Shown here one piece after another: positions 25,182-37,117 of a stretch of DNA of 64,000 nt. Each line of letters begins with the position of its first letter. The first letter of the stretch is position 1. Both the position numbers and the translations under genes were made by a program. The notes under the pieces were generated by a model. That model did no database searches, was not told the DNA's origin, and saw only the letters and a list, made by a program, of their open reading frames with translations. The DNA is from Euonymus europaeus (Eukaryota; Streptophyta; Magnoliopsida; Celastrales; Celastraceae), in contig OY756971.1 of NCBI GenBank assembly GCA_963580455.1, forward strand, positions 11,865,001-11,929,000, written 5' to 3'.

Positions 25182-28100
25182 GCTCCTCCATAGAGAGAGT
25201 TGAGCAACTTCGAACCATCAAAGTTGGTCGGTGTAACTTTTTATTGTGCTTCTATGTCAAATTTTACGAGTCTAAGCTTCCTAGATTATTTCGATGCCAA
25301 AATACCAACTTTCAATGACGAATGGACAAAATCGTCAAATGCTCCTCCATAGAGAGAGTTGATCAACTTCGGACCATCAAATTTGCTCGGTGTACACTTT
25401 TTATTATTCTTCTATGTCAAATTTTACGAGTATAAGCTTCCTAGATTATTTCGATGCAAAAACCCCAACTTTCTATGACAAATGCACAAAATTGTTAAAA
25501 GCACCTCCATAGATAGTTTTGAGCAACTTCGGACCATCAAAGTTGCTTGGTGTACACCTTTTATTGTTCTTCTATTTGAAATTTTAAGAGTATAAGCTTC
25601 AAGATTAATTAATTGTCAAAACACCAACTTTCTATAAGAAATGGACAAAGCCATTAAAAGCTTCTCTATAGAGAGAGTTGAGCAAGTTCGGACCATCAAA
25701 GTTGCCTGGTGTACACTTTGTATTGTTTTTCTATGTCAAATTTTACGAGTATAAGCTTCCTAGATTAATTCGATGTCAAAACATCCACTTTCTATGACAA
25801 ATGAACAAACCCGTTAAAAGCTCCTCCATAGAGAGAGTTGAGAAACTTTGGATCAAAAAAGTTGCTCGGTGTACACTTTTTATGTTTTTCTATGTCAAAT
25901 TTTACAAGTATAAGCTTCCTAGATTATTTCGATGCAAAAACCCCAACTTTCTATGACAAATGCACAAAATTGTTAATAGCCCCTCCATAGAGAGTGTTGA
26001 GCAACTTCGGACCATCAATGTTGTGTGTACACCTTTTATTGTTCTTCCATTTGAATTTTTACGAGTATAAGCGTCATTATTAATTAATTGCCAAAACACC
26101 AACTTTCTATGAGAAATGGACAAAGCCATTAAAAGCTCCTCCATAGAGAGAGTTGAGCAACTTCGGACCAGAAAAGTTGCTCGGTGTACACTTTTTAATG
26201 TTCTTCTATGTCAAATTTTACAAGTATAAGCTCCCTAGATTATTTCAATGCCAAAACACCAAATTTCTACGATAAATGGATAAAATTGTTAAAAGCTCCT
26301 CTATAGAGAGAGTTGAGCAACTTCGAACTATCAAAGTTCCTCGGTGTACACTTTGTTTTGTGCTTCTATGTCAAATTTTACGAGTATAAGCTTCAAAGAT
26401 TATTTCGATGCAAAACACCAACATGCTATGACAAATGGACAAAATCGTTAAAAGCTCCTCCATAGAGAGAGTTAATCAACCTCGGACCATCAAAGTTGTT
26501 CGGTGTACACTTTTTATTGTGCTTCTATGTCAAATTTTACGAGTATAAGCTTTCAAGATAATTTCGTTGCCAAAACACCGACTTTCTGTGACAAATGGAC
26601 AAAACCGCTAAAAGCTCCTCCATAGAGAGAGTTGAGCAACTTCCGACCAGAAAAGTTCCTCGGTGTACACTTTTTAATGTTCTTCTATGTCAAATTTTAC
26701 AAGTATAAGCTTTCTTGATTATTTCAATGCCAAAACACCAACTTTCTATGACAAATGGACAAAACCGTTAAAAGCTACTCCATAGAAAGAGTTGAGCAAC
26801 TTCGGACCGTCAAAGATGCTCTGTGTACAACTTTTATTGTTCTTTTATGCCAAATTTTACGAGTATAAGCTTCAAGATTATTTAATTGCCAAAACACCAA
26901 CTTTCTATGAGAAATGGACAAAGCCGTGAAAAGCTCCTCGATTGAGAGAGTTGTGCTACTTCGGACCATCAAAGTTGCTCGGTGTACACTTTTTAATGTT
27001 CTTCTATGTCAAATTTTACGAGTATAAGCTTCCTAGATTATTTCTTTGGCAAAGCATAAACTTTCTATGATAGATGGACAAATCCGTTAAAAGCTCTTGC
27101 ATAGAGAGAGTTGAGCAAGTTCGGACCATCAAAGTTGCTTTGTGTACACTTTTTATTGTTATTTTATGTCAAATTTTATGAGTATAAGCATCCTAGATTA
27201 TGTCGATGCAAAAACCCTAACTTTCTATGACAAATGCACAAAATTGTTAAAAGCTCCTCCATAGAGAGAGTTGAAAAACTTCGGACCGTCAAAGTTGCTT
27301 CGTGTACACCTTTTATTGTTCTTTTGTGCCAAATTTTATGAGTATAACCATCAAGATTATTTAATTGCCAAAACACTAACTTTCTATGAGAAATGAACAA
27401 AGCCGTTAAAAGCTCCTCCATAGAGAGAGTTGAGCAACTTCGGATCATCAAAGTTGCTCGTTGTATGCTTTTTATTGTTCTTATATGTCAAATTTTACGA
27501 ATATAAGATTTCAAGATTATTTCGAAGGAAAAACACCTATTTTCTATGACAAATGCACAAAATCGTTAAAAGCTCCTATGTAGAGAGAGTTGAGCAACTT
27601 CGGACCATCAACGTTGCTCGGTGTACACTTTTTAATGTTCTTCTATGTCAAATTTTACGACTATAAGCTTTCTAGATTATTTCGATGTCAATACACCAAA
27701 TTTCTATGACCAATGGACAAAATTGTTAAAAGCTCCTCGATAGAGAAAGTTGACCAACTTCGGACCATCAAAGTTGCTCGGTGTACACTTTTTATTGTGC
27801 TTCAATGTCAAATTTTACGAGTATAAGCTTTCTAGATTATTTCGATGCGAAAACACCAACTTTCTATGACAAATGCACAAAATTGTTAAAAGCACTTCCA
27901 TAGATAGTGTTGAGCAACCTCGGACCATCAAAGTTCCTCGGTGTACACATTTTATTGTGGATCTATGTCAAACTTGACGAGTATAAGCTTCCAAGATTAT
28001 TTCGATGCAAAACACCAACATGCTATGACAAATGGACAAAATCGTTAAAAGCTCCTTCATAGAGAGAGTTAATCAACTTCAGACCATTAAAGTTACCCGG

Positions 28101-29323
28101 TGTACACTTTTTAATGTTCTTCTATGTCAAATTTAATGAGTATAAGCTTCCTAGATTATTTCGATGCAAAAACCTCAACTTTCTATGACAAATGCACAAA
28201 ATTGTTAAAAGCACCTCCATAGATAGTGTTGAGCAACTTCGGACCATCAAAGTTGCTTGGTGTACACGTTTTATTGTTCTTCTATTTGAAATTTTAAGAG
28301 TATAAGCTTTAAGATTAATTAATTGCCAAAACACCAAATTTCTATGAGAAATGGACAAACCCGTTAAAAGCTCGTCCATAGAGAGAGTTGAGCAACTTTG
28401 GACCAGAAAAGTTGCTCGGTGTACACTTTTTAATGTTCTTCTTTGTTAAATTTTACAAGTATAAGCTTTCTAGATTATTTAGATGCAAAAATCCCAACTT
28501 TCTATGACAAATGCACAAAATTGTTAAAAGTTCCTCCATAGAGAGTGTTGAGCAACTACGGACCGTCAATGTTTTGTGTACACCTTTTATTGTTCTTCCA
28601 TTTGAAATTTTACGAGTATAAGCGTCATTATTAATTAATTGCCAAAGCACCAACTTTCTATGAGAAATGGACAAAGCCATTAAAAGCTCCTCCATAGAGA
28701 GAGCTCAGCAAGTTCGGACCATCAAAGTTGCTTGATATACACTTTGTATTGTTTTTTCGTGTCAATCTTTATGAGTATAAGCTTCGTAGATTATTTCGAT
28801 GCGAAAACACCAACTTTCTATGACAAATGGACGAAATTGTTAAAAGCTCCTCTATAGAGAGAGTTGAGCAACTTCGCACCATCAAAGTTGCTCGGTATAA
28901 CTTTTTATTGTGCTTCTATGTCAAATTTTACGAGTATAAGCTTCCTAGATTATTTCGATGACAAAACACCAACTTTCTATGACGAATGGACAAAATTGTT
29001 AAAAGCTCCTCTATAGAGAGAGTTGAGGAACCTCGGACTATCAAAGTTCCTCGGTGTACACATTTTCTTGAGCATCTATGTCAAATTTGACTAGTATAAG
29101 CTTCCAAGATTATTTCGATGCAAAACACCAACATGCTATGACAAATGGACAAAATCGTTAAAAGCTCATTCATAGATAGAGTTAATCAACTTCAGACCAT
29201 CAAAGTTGCTCGGTGTACACTTTTTAATGTTCTTCTATGTCAAATTTTACGAATATAAGCTTCCTAGATTATTTCGAAGCAAAAACCCCAACTTTCTATG
29301 ACAAATGCACAAAATTGTTAAAA

Positions 29324-29432
29324 GCTCCTCCAAAGAGAGTGTTGAGCAACTTCGGACCATCGATGTTGTGTGTACACCTTTTAATGTTCTTCCATTTGAA
29401 ATTTTACTAGTATAAGCGTCAAGCCATTAAAA
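29324..29432 (+). repeat. 109-bp truncated monomer, copy 6
   Basis: It has the same junction as the other five copies. Here the fused monomer is 907 bp downstream because an extra 160-bp unit lies between them. Confidence 0.9.
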
Positions 29433-30230
29433 GCTCCTCCATAGAGAGAGTTCAGCAAGTTCGGACCATCAAAGTTGCTTGGTGTACACTTCGTATTGTT
29501 TTTGTAAGTCAAATTTTATGAGTATAAGCTTCCTAGATTATTTCGATGCCAAAACACCAACTTTCTATGAGAAATGGACAAAATTGTTAAAAGCTCCTCT
29601 ATAGAGAGAGTTGAGCAACTTCGAACCATCCAAGTTGCTCGGTGAAACTTTTTATTGTGCGTCTATGTCAAATTTTACGAGTATAAACTTCCAAGATTAT
29701 TTCAATGCCAAAATACCGACTTTCTATGACAAATGGACAAATCCGTTAAGAGCTACTCCATAGAGAGAGTTGAGCAACTTCGGACCAGAAAAGTTTCTCG
29801 GTGTACACTTTTTAATGTTCTTCTATGTCAAATTTTACAAGTATAAGCTTCCTAGATTATTTCGATGCCAAAACACCAACTTTCTATGAGAAATGGACAA
29901 ACCCGTTAAAAGCTCCTCCATAGAGAGAGTTGAGCAACTTCGGACCATAAAAGTATCTCGGTGTACACTTTTTAATGTTCTTCTATGTCAAATTTTACCA
30001 GTATAAGCTTCCTAGATTATTTCGATGCCAAAACACGAACTTTTCTATGACAAATGGACAAAACCGTAAAAGCTCCTCCATAGAGAGAGTTGAGCAACTT
30101 CGGACCATCAAAGATGCTCGGTGTACACCTTTTATTGTTCTTTTATGACAAATTTTACGACTATAAGCCTCAAGATTATTTAATTGCCAAAACACCAACT
30201 TTCTATGATAAATGGAAAAACCCGTTAAAA

Positions 30231-30441
30231 GCTCCTCCATAGAGAGAGTTGAACAACTTTGGACCAGAAAAGTTGCTCAGTGTACACTTTTTAATGTTCT
30301 TCTATGTCAAATTTTACAAGTATAAGCTTCCTGTACACTTTGTATAGTTTTTCTATGTCAAATTTTATGAGTATAAGCTTCCTAGATTATTTCGATGCCA
30401 AAACACCAACTTTTTATGACAAATTGACAAAATTATTAAAA
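30231..30441 (+). repeat. 211-bp fused monomer, copy 6
   Basis: It has the same junction as the others, but ctatgtcaaat and ctagattattt at the sites where copies 4 and 5 differ. It is therefore not a direct product of their 5411-bp duplication. Confidence 0.9.
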
Positions 30442-31402
30442 GCTCCTCTATAGAGAGAGTTGAGCAACTTCGAACCATCAAAGTTGGTCGGTGTAACTTT
30501 TTATTGTGCTTCTATGTCAAATTTTACGAGTCTAAGCTTCCTAGATTATTTCTATGCCAAAACACCAACTTTCTATGACGAATGAATAAAATTGTTAAAA
30601 GCTCCTCCATAGAGAGAGTTGAGCAACTTCCGACCATCAAATTTCGTCGGTGTACACTTTTTATTGTGCTTCTATGTCAAATTTTACGAGTATAATAAGC
30701 TTCCAAGATTATTTTGATGCCAAAACACCAACATGCTATGACGAATGGACAAAATCGTTAAAGGCTCCTCCATAGAGAGAGTTGATCAACTTCGGACCAT
30801 CAAAGTTGCTCGGTGTACACTTTTTAACGTTCTTCTATGTCAAATTTTACGAGTATAAGCTTCCTAGATTATTTTGATGCAAAAACCCCAACTTTCTATG
30901 AAAAATGCACAAAATTATTAAAAGCACCTCCATAGATAGTTTTGAGCAACTTCGGACCATCAAAGTTGCTTGGTGTACACCTTTTATTGTTCTTCTATTT
31001 GAAATTTTAAGAGTATAAGCTTCAAGATTAATTAATTGTCAAAACACCAACTTTCTATGAGAAATGGACAAAGCCATTAAAAGCTTCTCTATAGAGAGAG
31101 TTGAGCAAGTTCGGACCATCAAAGTTGCCTGGTGTACACTTTGTATTGTTTTTCTATGTCAAATTTTACGAGTATAAGCTTCCTAGATTAATTCGATGTC
31201 AAAACATCCACTTTCTATGACAAATGGACAAACCCGTTAAAAGCTCCTCCATAGAGAGAGTTGAGAAACTTTGGACCAGAAAAGTTGCTCGGTGTACACT
31301 TTTTAATGTTCTTCTATGTCAAATTTTACAAGTATAACCTTTCTAAATTATTTCGATGCAAAAACCCCAACTTCCTATGACAAATGCACAAAATTGTTAA
31401 AA

Positions 31403-32833
31403 TCTCCTCCATAGAGAGTGTTGAGCAACTTCGGACCATCAATGTTGTGTGTACACCTTTTATTGTTCTTCCATTTGAAATTTTACGAGTATAAGCGTCA
31501 TTATTAATTAATTGCCAAAACACCAACTTTCTATGAGAAATGGACAAAGCCATTAAATGCTCCTCCATAGAGAGAGTTGAGCAACTTCGGACGAGAAAAG
31601 TTCCTCGGTGTACACTTTTTAATGTTCTTCTATGTCAAATTTTACAAGTATAAGCTTCCTAGATTAATTCGATGCCAAAACATTAACTTTCTATGATAAA
31701 TGGAAAAACCCGTTAAAAGCACCTCCATAGAGAGAGTTGAGCAACTTTGGACCAGAAAAGTTGCTCGGTGTACACTTTTTAATGTTCTTCTATGTCAAAT
31801 TTTACAAGTATAAGCTTCCTAGATTATTTCGATGCAAAAGCCCCAACTTTCTATGACAAATGCACAAAATTGTTAAAAGCTCCTCCATAGAGAGTGTTGA
31901 GCAACTTCGGACCATCAATGTTGTGTGTACACCTTTTATTGTTCTTCCATTTGAAATTTTACGAGTATAAGCGTCATTATTAATTAAGTGCCAAAACACC
32001 AACTTTCTATGACAAATGGACAAAACCGTTAAGAGCTACTCCATAGAGAGAGTTGAGGAACTTCGGACCAGAAAAGTTTCTCGGTGTACACTTTTTAATG
32101 TTCTTCTAAGTCAAATTTTACAAGTATAAGCTTCCTAGATTAATTCGATGCCAAAACATCAACTTTCTATGATAAATGGACAAACCCGTTAAAAGCTCCT
32201 CCATAGAGAGAGTTTAGCAACTTTGGACCAGAAAAGTTTCTCGGTGTACACTTTTTAATGTTCTTCTATGTCAAATTTTACAAGTATAAGCTTCTTAGAT
32301 TATTTCGATGCAAAAGCCCCAACTTTCTATGACAAATGCACAAAATTGTTAAAAGCTCCTCCATAGAGAGTGTTGAGCAACTTCGGACCATCAATGTTGT
32401 GTGTACACCTTTTATTGTTCTTCCATTTGAAATTTTACGAGTATAAGCGTCATTATTAATTAATTGCCAAAACACCAACTTTCTATGAGAAATGGACAAA
32501 GCCATTAAAAGCTCCTCCATAGAGAGAGTTGAGCAACTTCAGACCAGAAAAGTTTCTCGGTGTACAGTTTTTAATGTTTTTCTAAGTCAAATTTTACAAG
32601 TATAAGCTTCCTAGATTAATTTGATGCCAAAACATTAACTTTCTATGATAAATGGACAAACCCGTTAAAAGCTCTTCCATAGAGAGAGTTGAGCAACTTT
32701 GGACCAGAGAAGTTGCTCGATGTACACTTTTTAATGTTCTTCTTCTATGTCAAATTTTACAAGTATAAGCTCCCTAGACTATTTCAATGCCAAAACACCA
32801 ACTTTCTATGACAAATGGACAAAACTGTTAAAA
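31403..32833 (+). repeat. 476-bp trimer HOR, three units
   Basis: Landmarks at 31403, 31879 and 32355 are exactly 476 bp apart, made of 156, 160 and 160 bp monomers. The third unit ends near 32833 with a 3-base insertion (ttcttcttc near 32737). Sequence between units is very similar, so this is a recent local expansion inside the older 5.4-kb unit. Confidence 0.87.
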
Positions 32834-33900
32834 GCTACTCCATAGAAAGAATTGAGCAAGTTCGGACCGTCAAAGATGCTCTGTGTACAACTTTTATTGT
32901 TCTTTTATGGCAAATTTTACGAGTATAAGCTTCAAGATTATTTAATTGCCAAAACACCAACTTTCTATGAGAAATGGACAAAGCCGTAAAAAGCTCCTCG
33001 ATTGAGAGAGTTGTACTACTTCGGACCATTAAAGTTGCTCGGTGTACACTTTTTAATGTTCTTCTATGTCAAATTTTACGAGTATAAGCTTCCTAGATTA
33101 TTTCTTTGGCAAAACATAAACTTTCTATGATAGATGGACAAATCCGTTAAAAGCTCTTGCTTAGAGAGAGTTGAGCAAATTCAGACCATCAAAGTTGGTT
33201 GTGTACACTTTTTATTGTTATTCTATTTTAAATTTTATGAGTATAAGCATCCTAGATTATGTCGATGCAAAAACCCTGACTTTCTATGACAAATGCACAA
33301 AATTGTTAAAAGCTCCTCCATAGAGAGAGTTGAGAAACTTCGGACCGTCAAAGTTGCTTCGTGTACACCTTTTATTGTTCTTTTGTGCCAAATTTTACGA
33401 GTATAACCATCAAGATTATTTAATTGCCAAAACACTAACTTTCTATGAGAAATGAATAAAGCCGTTAAAAGCTCCTCCATAGAGAGAGTTGAGCAACTTC
33501 GGATCATCAAAGTTGCTCGTTGTATGTTTTTTATTGTTCTTCTATGTCAAATTTTACGAATATAAGATTTCAAAATTATTTCGAAGCAAAAACACCAATT
33601 TTCTATGACAAATGCACAAAACCGTTAAAAGCTCCTATGTAGAGAGAGTTGAGCAACTTCGGACCATCAAAGTTGCTCGGTGTACACTTTTTAATGTTCT
33701 TCTATGTCAAATTTTACGAGTATAAGCTTCCTAGATTATTTCGATGTCAAAACACCAAATTTCTATGACCAATGGACAAAATTGTTAAAAGCTCCTCCAT
33801 AGAGAAAGTTGACCAACTTCGGACCATCAAAGTTGCTCGGTGTACACTTTTTATTGTGTTTCAATGTCAAATTTTACGAGTATAAGCTTCCTAGATTATT

Positions 33901-34420
33901 TCGATGCCAAAACACCAACTTTCTATGACAAATGGAGAAAACCGTTTAAAGCTCCTCCATAGAGAGAGTTGATCAACTTCGGACCATCAAAGTTGCTCGG
34001 TGTACAATTTTTAATGTTCTTCTATGTCAAATTTTATGAGTATAAGCTTCCTAGATTATTTCGATGCAAAAAACCCCAACTTTCTATGACAAATGCACAA
34101 AATTGTTAAAAGCTCCTCCATAGAGAGTGTTGAGGAACTTCGGACCATCAAAGTTGCTTGGTGTACACCTTTTATTCTTCTTCTATTTGAAATTTTACGA
34201 GTATAAGCTTCAAGATTAATTAATTGCCAAAACACCAACTTTCTATGAGAATTGGAAAAAGCAATTAAAAGCACCTCCACAGAGAGAGTTCAGCAAGTTA
34301 GGACCATCAAAGTTGCTAGGTGTATATTTTGTATTGTTTTTGTATGTCAAATTTTATGAGTATAAGCTTCCTAGATTATTTCGATGCCAAAACACCAACT
34401 TTCTATGACAAATGGACAAA
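33901..34420 (+). repeat. Diverged monomers between HOR blocks
   Basis: About three variant monomers lie here with no gene. One reads tgctaggtgtatattttg near 34312, a combination not seen elsewhere by eye. The stretch separates the 5.4-kb HOR family from the 1253-bp duplication. Confidence 0.6.
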
Positions 34421-34909
34421 ACTGTTAAAAGCTCCTCTATAGAGAGAGTTGAGCATTTTCGAACCATCAAAGTTGCTCGGTGAAACTTTTTATTGTGCTT
34501 CTATGTCAAATTTTACGAGTATAAGCTTCCAAGATTATTTCGATGCCAAAACACCGACTTTCTATGACAAATGGACAAAACCGTTAAAAGCTCCTCCATA
34601 GAGAGAGTTGTGCAACTTCGGACCAGAAAAGTTCCTCGGTGTACACTTTTTATTGTGCTTCTATGTAAAATTTTACGAGTATAAGCTTCCAAGATTATTT
34701 CGATGCCAAAACACCAACATGCTATGACAAATGGACAAAATCGTTAAAGGCTCCTCCATAGAGAGAGTTGATCAACTTCGGACCATCAAAGTTGCCCGGT
34801 GCACACTTTTTAATGTTCTTCTATGTCAAATTTTACGAGTATAAGCTTCCTAGATTATTTCGATGCCAAAACCCCAACTTTCTATGACAAATGCATAAAA
34901 TTGTTTAAA

Positions 34910-35056
34910 GCACCTCTATAGATAGTGTTGAGCAACTTCAGACCTGATGTACACCTTTTATTGTTCTTCTATTTGAAATTTTAAGAGTATAAGCTTCAAG
35001 ATTAATTAATTGTCAAAACACCAACTTTCTATGAGAAATGGACAAAACCATTAAAA
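34910..35056 (+). repeat. 147-bp short monomer
   Basis: A 12-bp deletion turns the dyad region into cagacctgatgtacacc, which removes the right arm of the inverted repeat. Identical junctions occur at 35377, 36163 and 41254, each 147 bp long. Confidence 0.85.
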
Positions 35057-35376
35057 GCTTCTCTATAGAGAGAGTTGAGCAAGTTCGGACCATCAAAGTT
35101 GCTTGGTGTACACTTTGTATTGTTTTTCTATGCCAAATTTTACGAGTATAAGCTTCCTAGATTAATTCGATGACAAAACTTCAACTTTCTATGACAAATG
35201 GACAAACCCGTTAAAAGCTCCTCCATAGAGAGAGTTGAGAAACTTTGGACCTGAAAAGTTGCTCGGTGTACACTTTTTAATGTTCTTCTATGTCGAATTT
35301 TACAAGTATATGCTTTCTAGATTATTTCGATGCAAAAATCCCAACTTTCTATGACAAATGCATAAAATTGTTAAAA

Positions 35377-35523
35377 GCACCTCCATAGATAGTGTTGAGC
35401 AACTTCAGACCTGATGTACACCTTTTATTGTTCTTCTATTTGAAATTTTAAGAGTATAAGCTTCAAGATTAATTAATTGTCAAAACACAAACTTTCTATG
35501 AGAAATGGACAAAGCCATTAAAA
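35377..35523 (+). repeat. 147-bp short monomer
   Basis: It has the same acctgatgtac deletion junction, 467 bp downstream of the first copy, within copy 1 of the 1253-bp duplication. Confidence 0.85.
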
Positions 35524-35675
35524 GCTTCTCTATAGAGAGAGTTGAGCAAGTTCGGACCATCAAAGTTGCTTGGTGTACACTTTGTATTGTTTTTCTATGT
35601 CAAATTTCATGAGTATAAGCTTCCTAGATTATTTCGATGCCAAAACACCAACTTTCTATGAGAAATGGACAAAAT

Positions 35676-36930
35676 AGTTAAAAGCTCCTCTATAGAGAGA
35701 GTTGAGCATTTTCGAACCATCAAAGTTGCTCGGTGCAACTTTTTATTGTGCTTCTATGTCAAATTTTACGAGTATAAGCTTCCAAGATTATTTCGATGCC
35801 AAAACACCGACTTTCTATGACAAATGGAAAAAACCGTTAAAAGCTTCTCCATAGAGAGAGTTGTGCAACTTCGGACCAGAAAAGTTCCTCGGTGTACACT
35901 TTTTATTGTGCTTCTATGTCAAATTTTACGAGTATAAGCTTCCAAGACTATTTCGATGCCAAAACACCAACATGCTATGACAAATGGACAAAATCGTTAA
36001 AGGCTCCTCCATAGAGAGAGTTGATCAACTTCAGACCGTCAAAGTTGCCCGGTGTACACTTTTTAATGTTCTTCTATGTCTTATTTTACGAGTATAAGCT
36101 TCCTAGATTATTTCGATGCAAAAACCCCAACTTTCTATGACAAATGCATAAAATTGTTAAAAGCACCTCCGTAGATAGTGTTGAGCAACTTCAGACCTGA
36201 TGTACACCTTTTATTGTTCTTCTATTTGAAATTTTAAGAGTATAAGCTTCAAGATTAATTAATTGTCAAAACACCAACTTTCTATGAGAAATGGACAAAG
36301 CCATTAAAAGCTTCTCTATAGAGAGAGTTGAGCAAGTTCGGACCATCAAAGTTGCTTGGTGTACACTTTGTATTGTTTTTCTATGCCAAATTTTACGAGT
36401 ATAAGCTTCCTAGATTAATTCGATGACAAAACTTCAACTTTGTATGACAAATGGACAAACCCGTTAAAAGCTCCTCCATAGAGAGAGTTGAGAAACTTTG
36501 GACCTGAAAAGTTGCTCGGTGTACACTTTTTAATGTTCTTCTGTGTCAAATTTTACAAGTATAAGCTTTCTAGATTATTTCGATGCAAAAACCCCAACTT
36601 TCTATGACCAATGTACAAAATTGTTAAAAGCTCCTTAATAGAGAGTGTTGAGCAACTTCGGACCATCAAAGTTGCTTGATGTACACCTTTTATTGTTCTT
36701 ATATTTGAAATTTTAAGAGTATAAGCTTCAAGATTAATTAATTGTCAAAACACCAACTTTCTATGAGAATGGACAAAGCAATTAAAAGCTTCTTTATAGA
36801 GATAGTTGAGCAAGTTCGGACCATCAAATTTTCTTGGTGTACACTTTCTATTGTTTTTCTATGTCAAATGTTATGAGTATAAGCTTCATAGATTAATTCG
36901 ATGACAAAACATCAACTTTCTATGACAAAT
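35676..36930 (+). repeat. 1253-bp tandem duplication, copy 2
   Basis: This is a head-to-tail copy of the preceding block. Similarity is clear to about 36.55 kb, past the monomer reading acctgaaaagttgctcgg. After that the monomers differ, for example ctccttaatag near 36630. The right edge is approximate. Confidence 0.78.
36163..36309 (+). repeat. 147-bp short monomer
   Basis: This is the 1253-bp counterpart of the copy at 34910, with the same junction. Confidence 0.85.
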
Positions 36931-37117
36931 GGACAAACCCGTTAAAAGCTCCTTCATAGAGAGAGTTGAGAAGCTTTGGACCAGAAAAGTTGCTCGGTGT
37001 ACACTTTTTAATGTTCTTCTATGTCAAATTTTACGAGTATAAGCTTCCTAGATTATTTCGATGCAAAAATCCCAACTTTCTATGACAAATGCACAAAATT
37101 GTTAAAAGCTCTTTCAT

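Larger units (their letters stand above)
22946..27560 (+). repeat. 5.4-kb HOR unit, copy 2 (792 bp shorter)
   Basis: It follows copy 1 at offset 5411 until about 26150. There the offset drops to 4619, so 792 bp, equal to one 476-bp trimer plus a 316-bp pair, is absent. At its left edge the offset to the upstream copy changes by about 319 bp (5730 to 5410), which is a two-monomer loss. Both changes are whole numbers of monomers, as expected from out-of-register recombination. Confidence 0.8.
27561..33900 (+). repeat. 5.4-kb HOR unit, diverged third copy
   Basis: The 109-bp monomer (29324), the 211-bp monomer (30231) and the aagcatcctag monomer (near 33245) recur in the same order as in the two preceding units. 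The 109-to-211 distance is 907 bp instead of 746 because one 160-bp monomer has been added between about 29.84 and 30.07 kb. This copy also holds an expanded set of 476-bp trimers at 31403-32833. Edges are approximate. Confidence 0.75.
34421..35675 (+). repeat. 1253-bp tandem duplication, copy 1
   Basis: Landmarks recur 1253 bp on: the gagcattttcgaacc monomer (gctcctc at 34431 and 35684), the ttaaaggctcctcc monomer (34749 and 36002) and the 147-bp short monomer (34910 and 36163). Copy 1 also holds a second 147-bp monomer at 35377 that copy 2 lacks. Edges are approximate. Confidence 0.82.
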
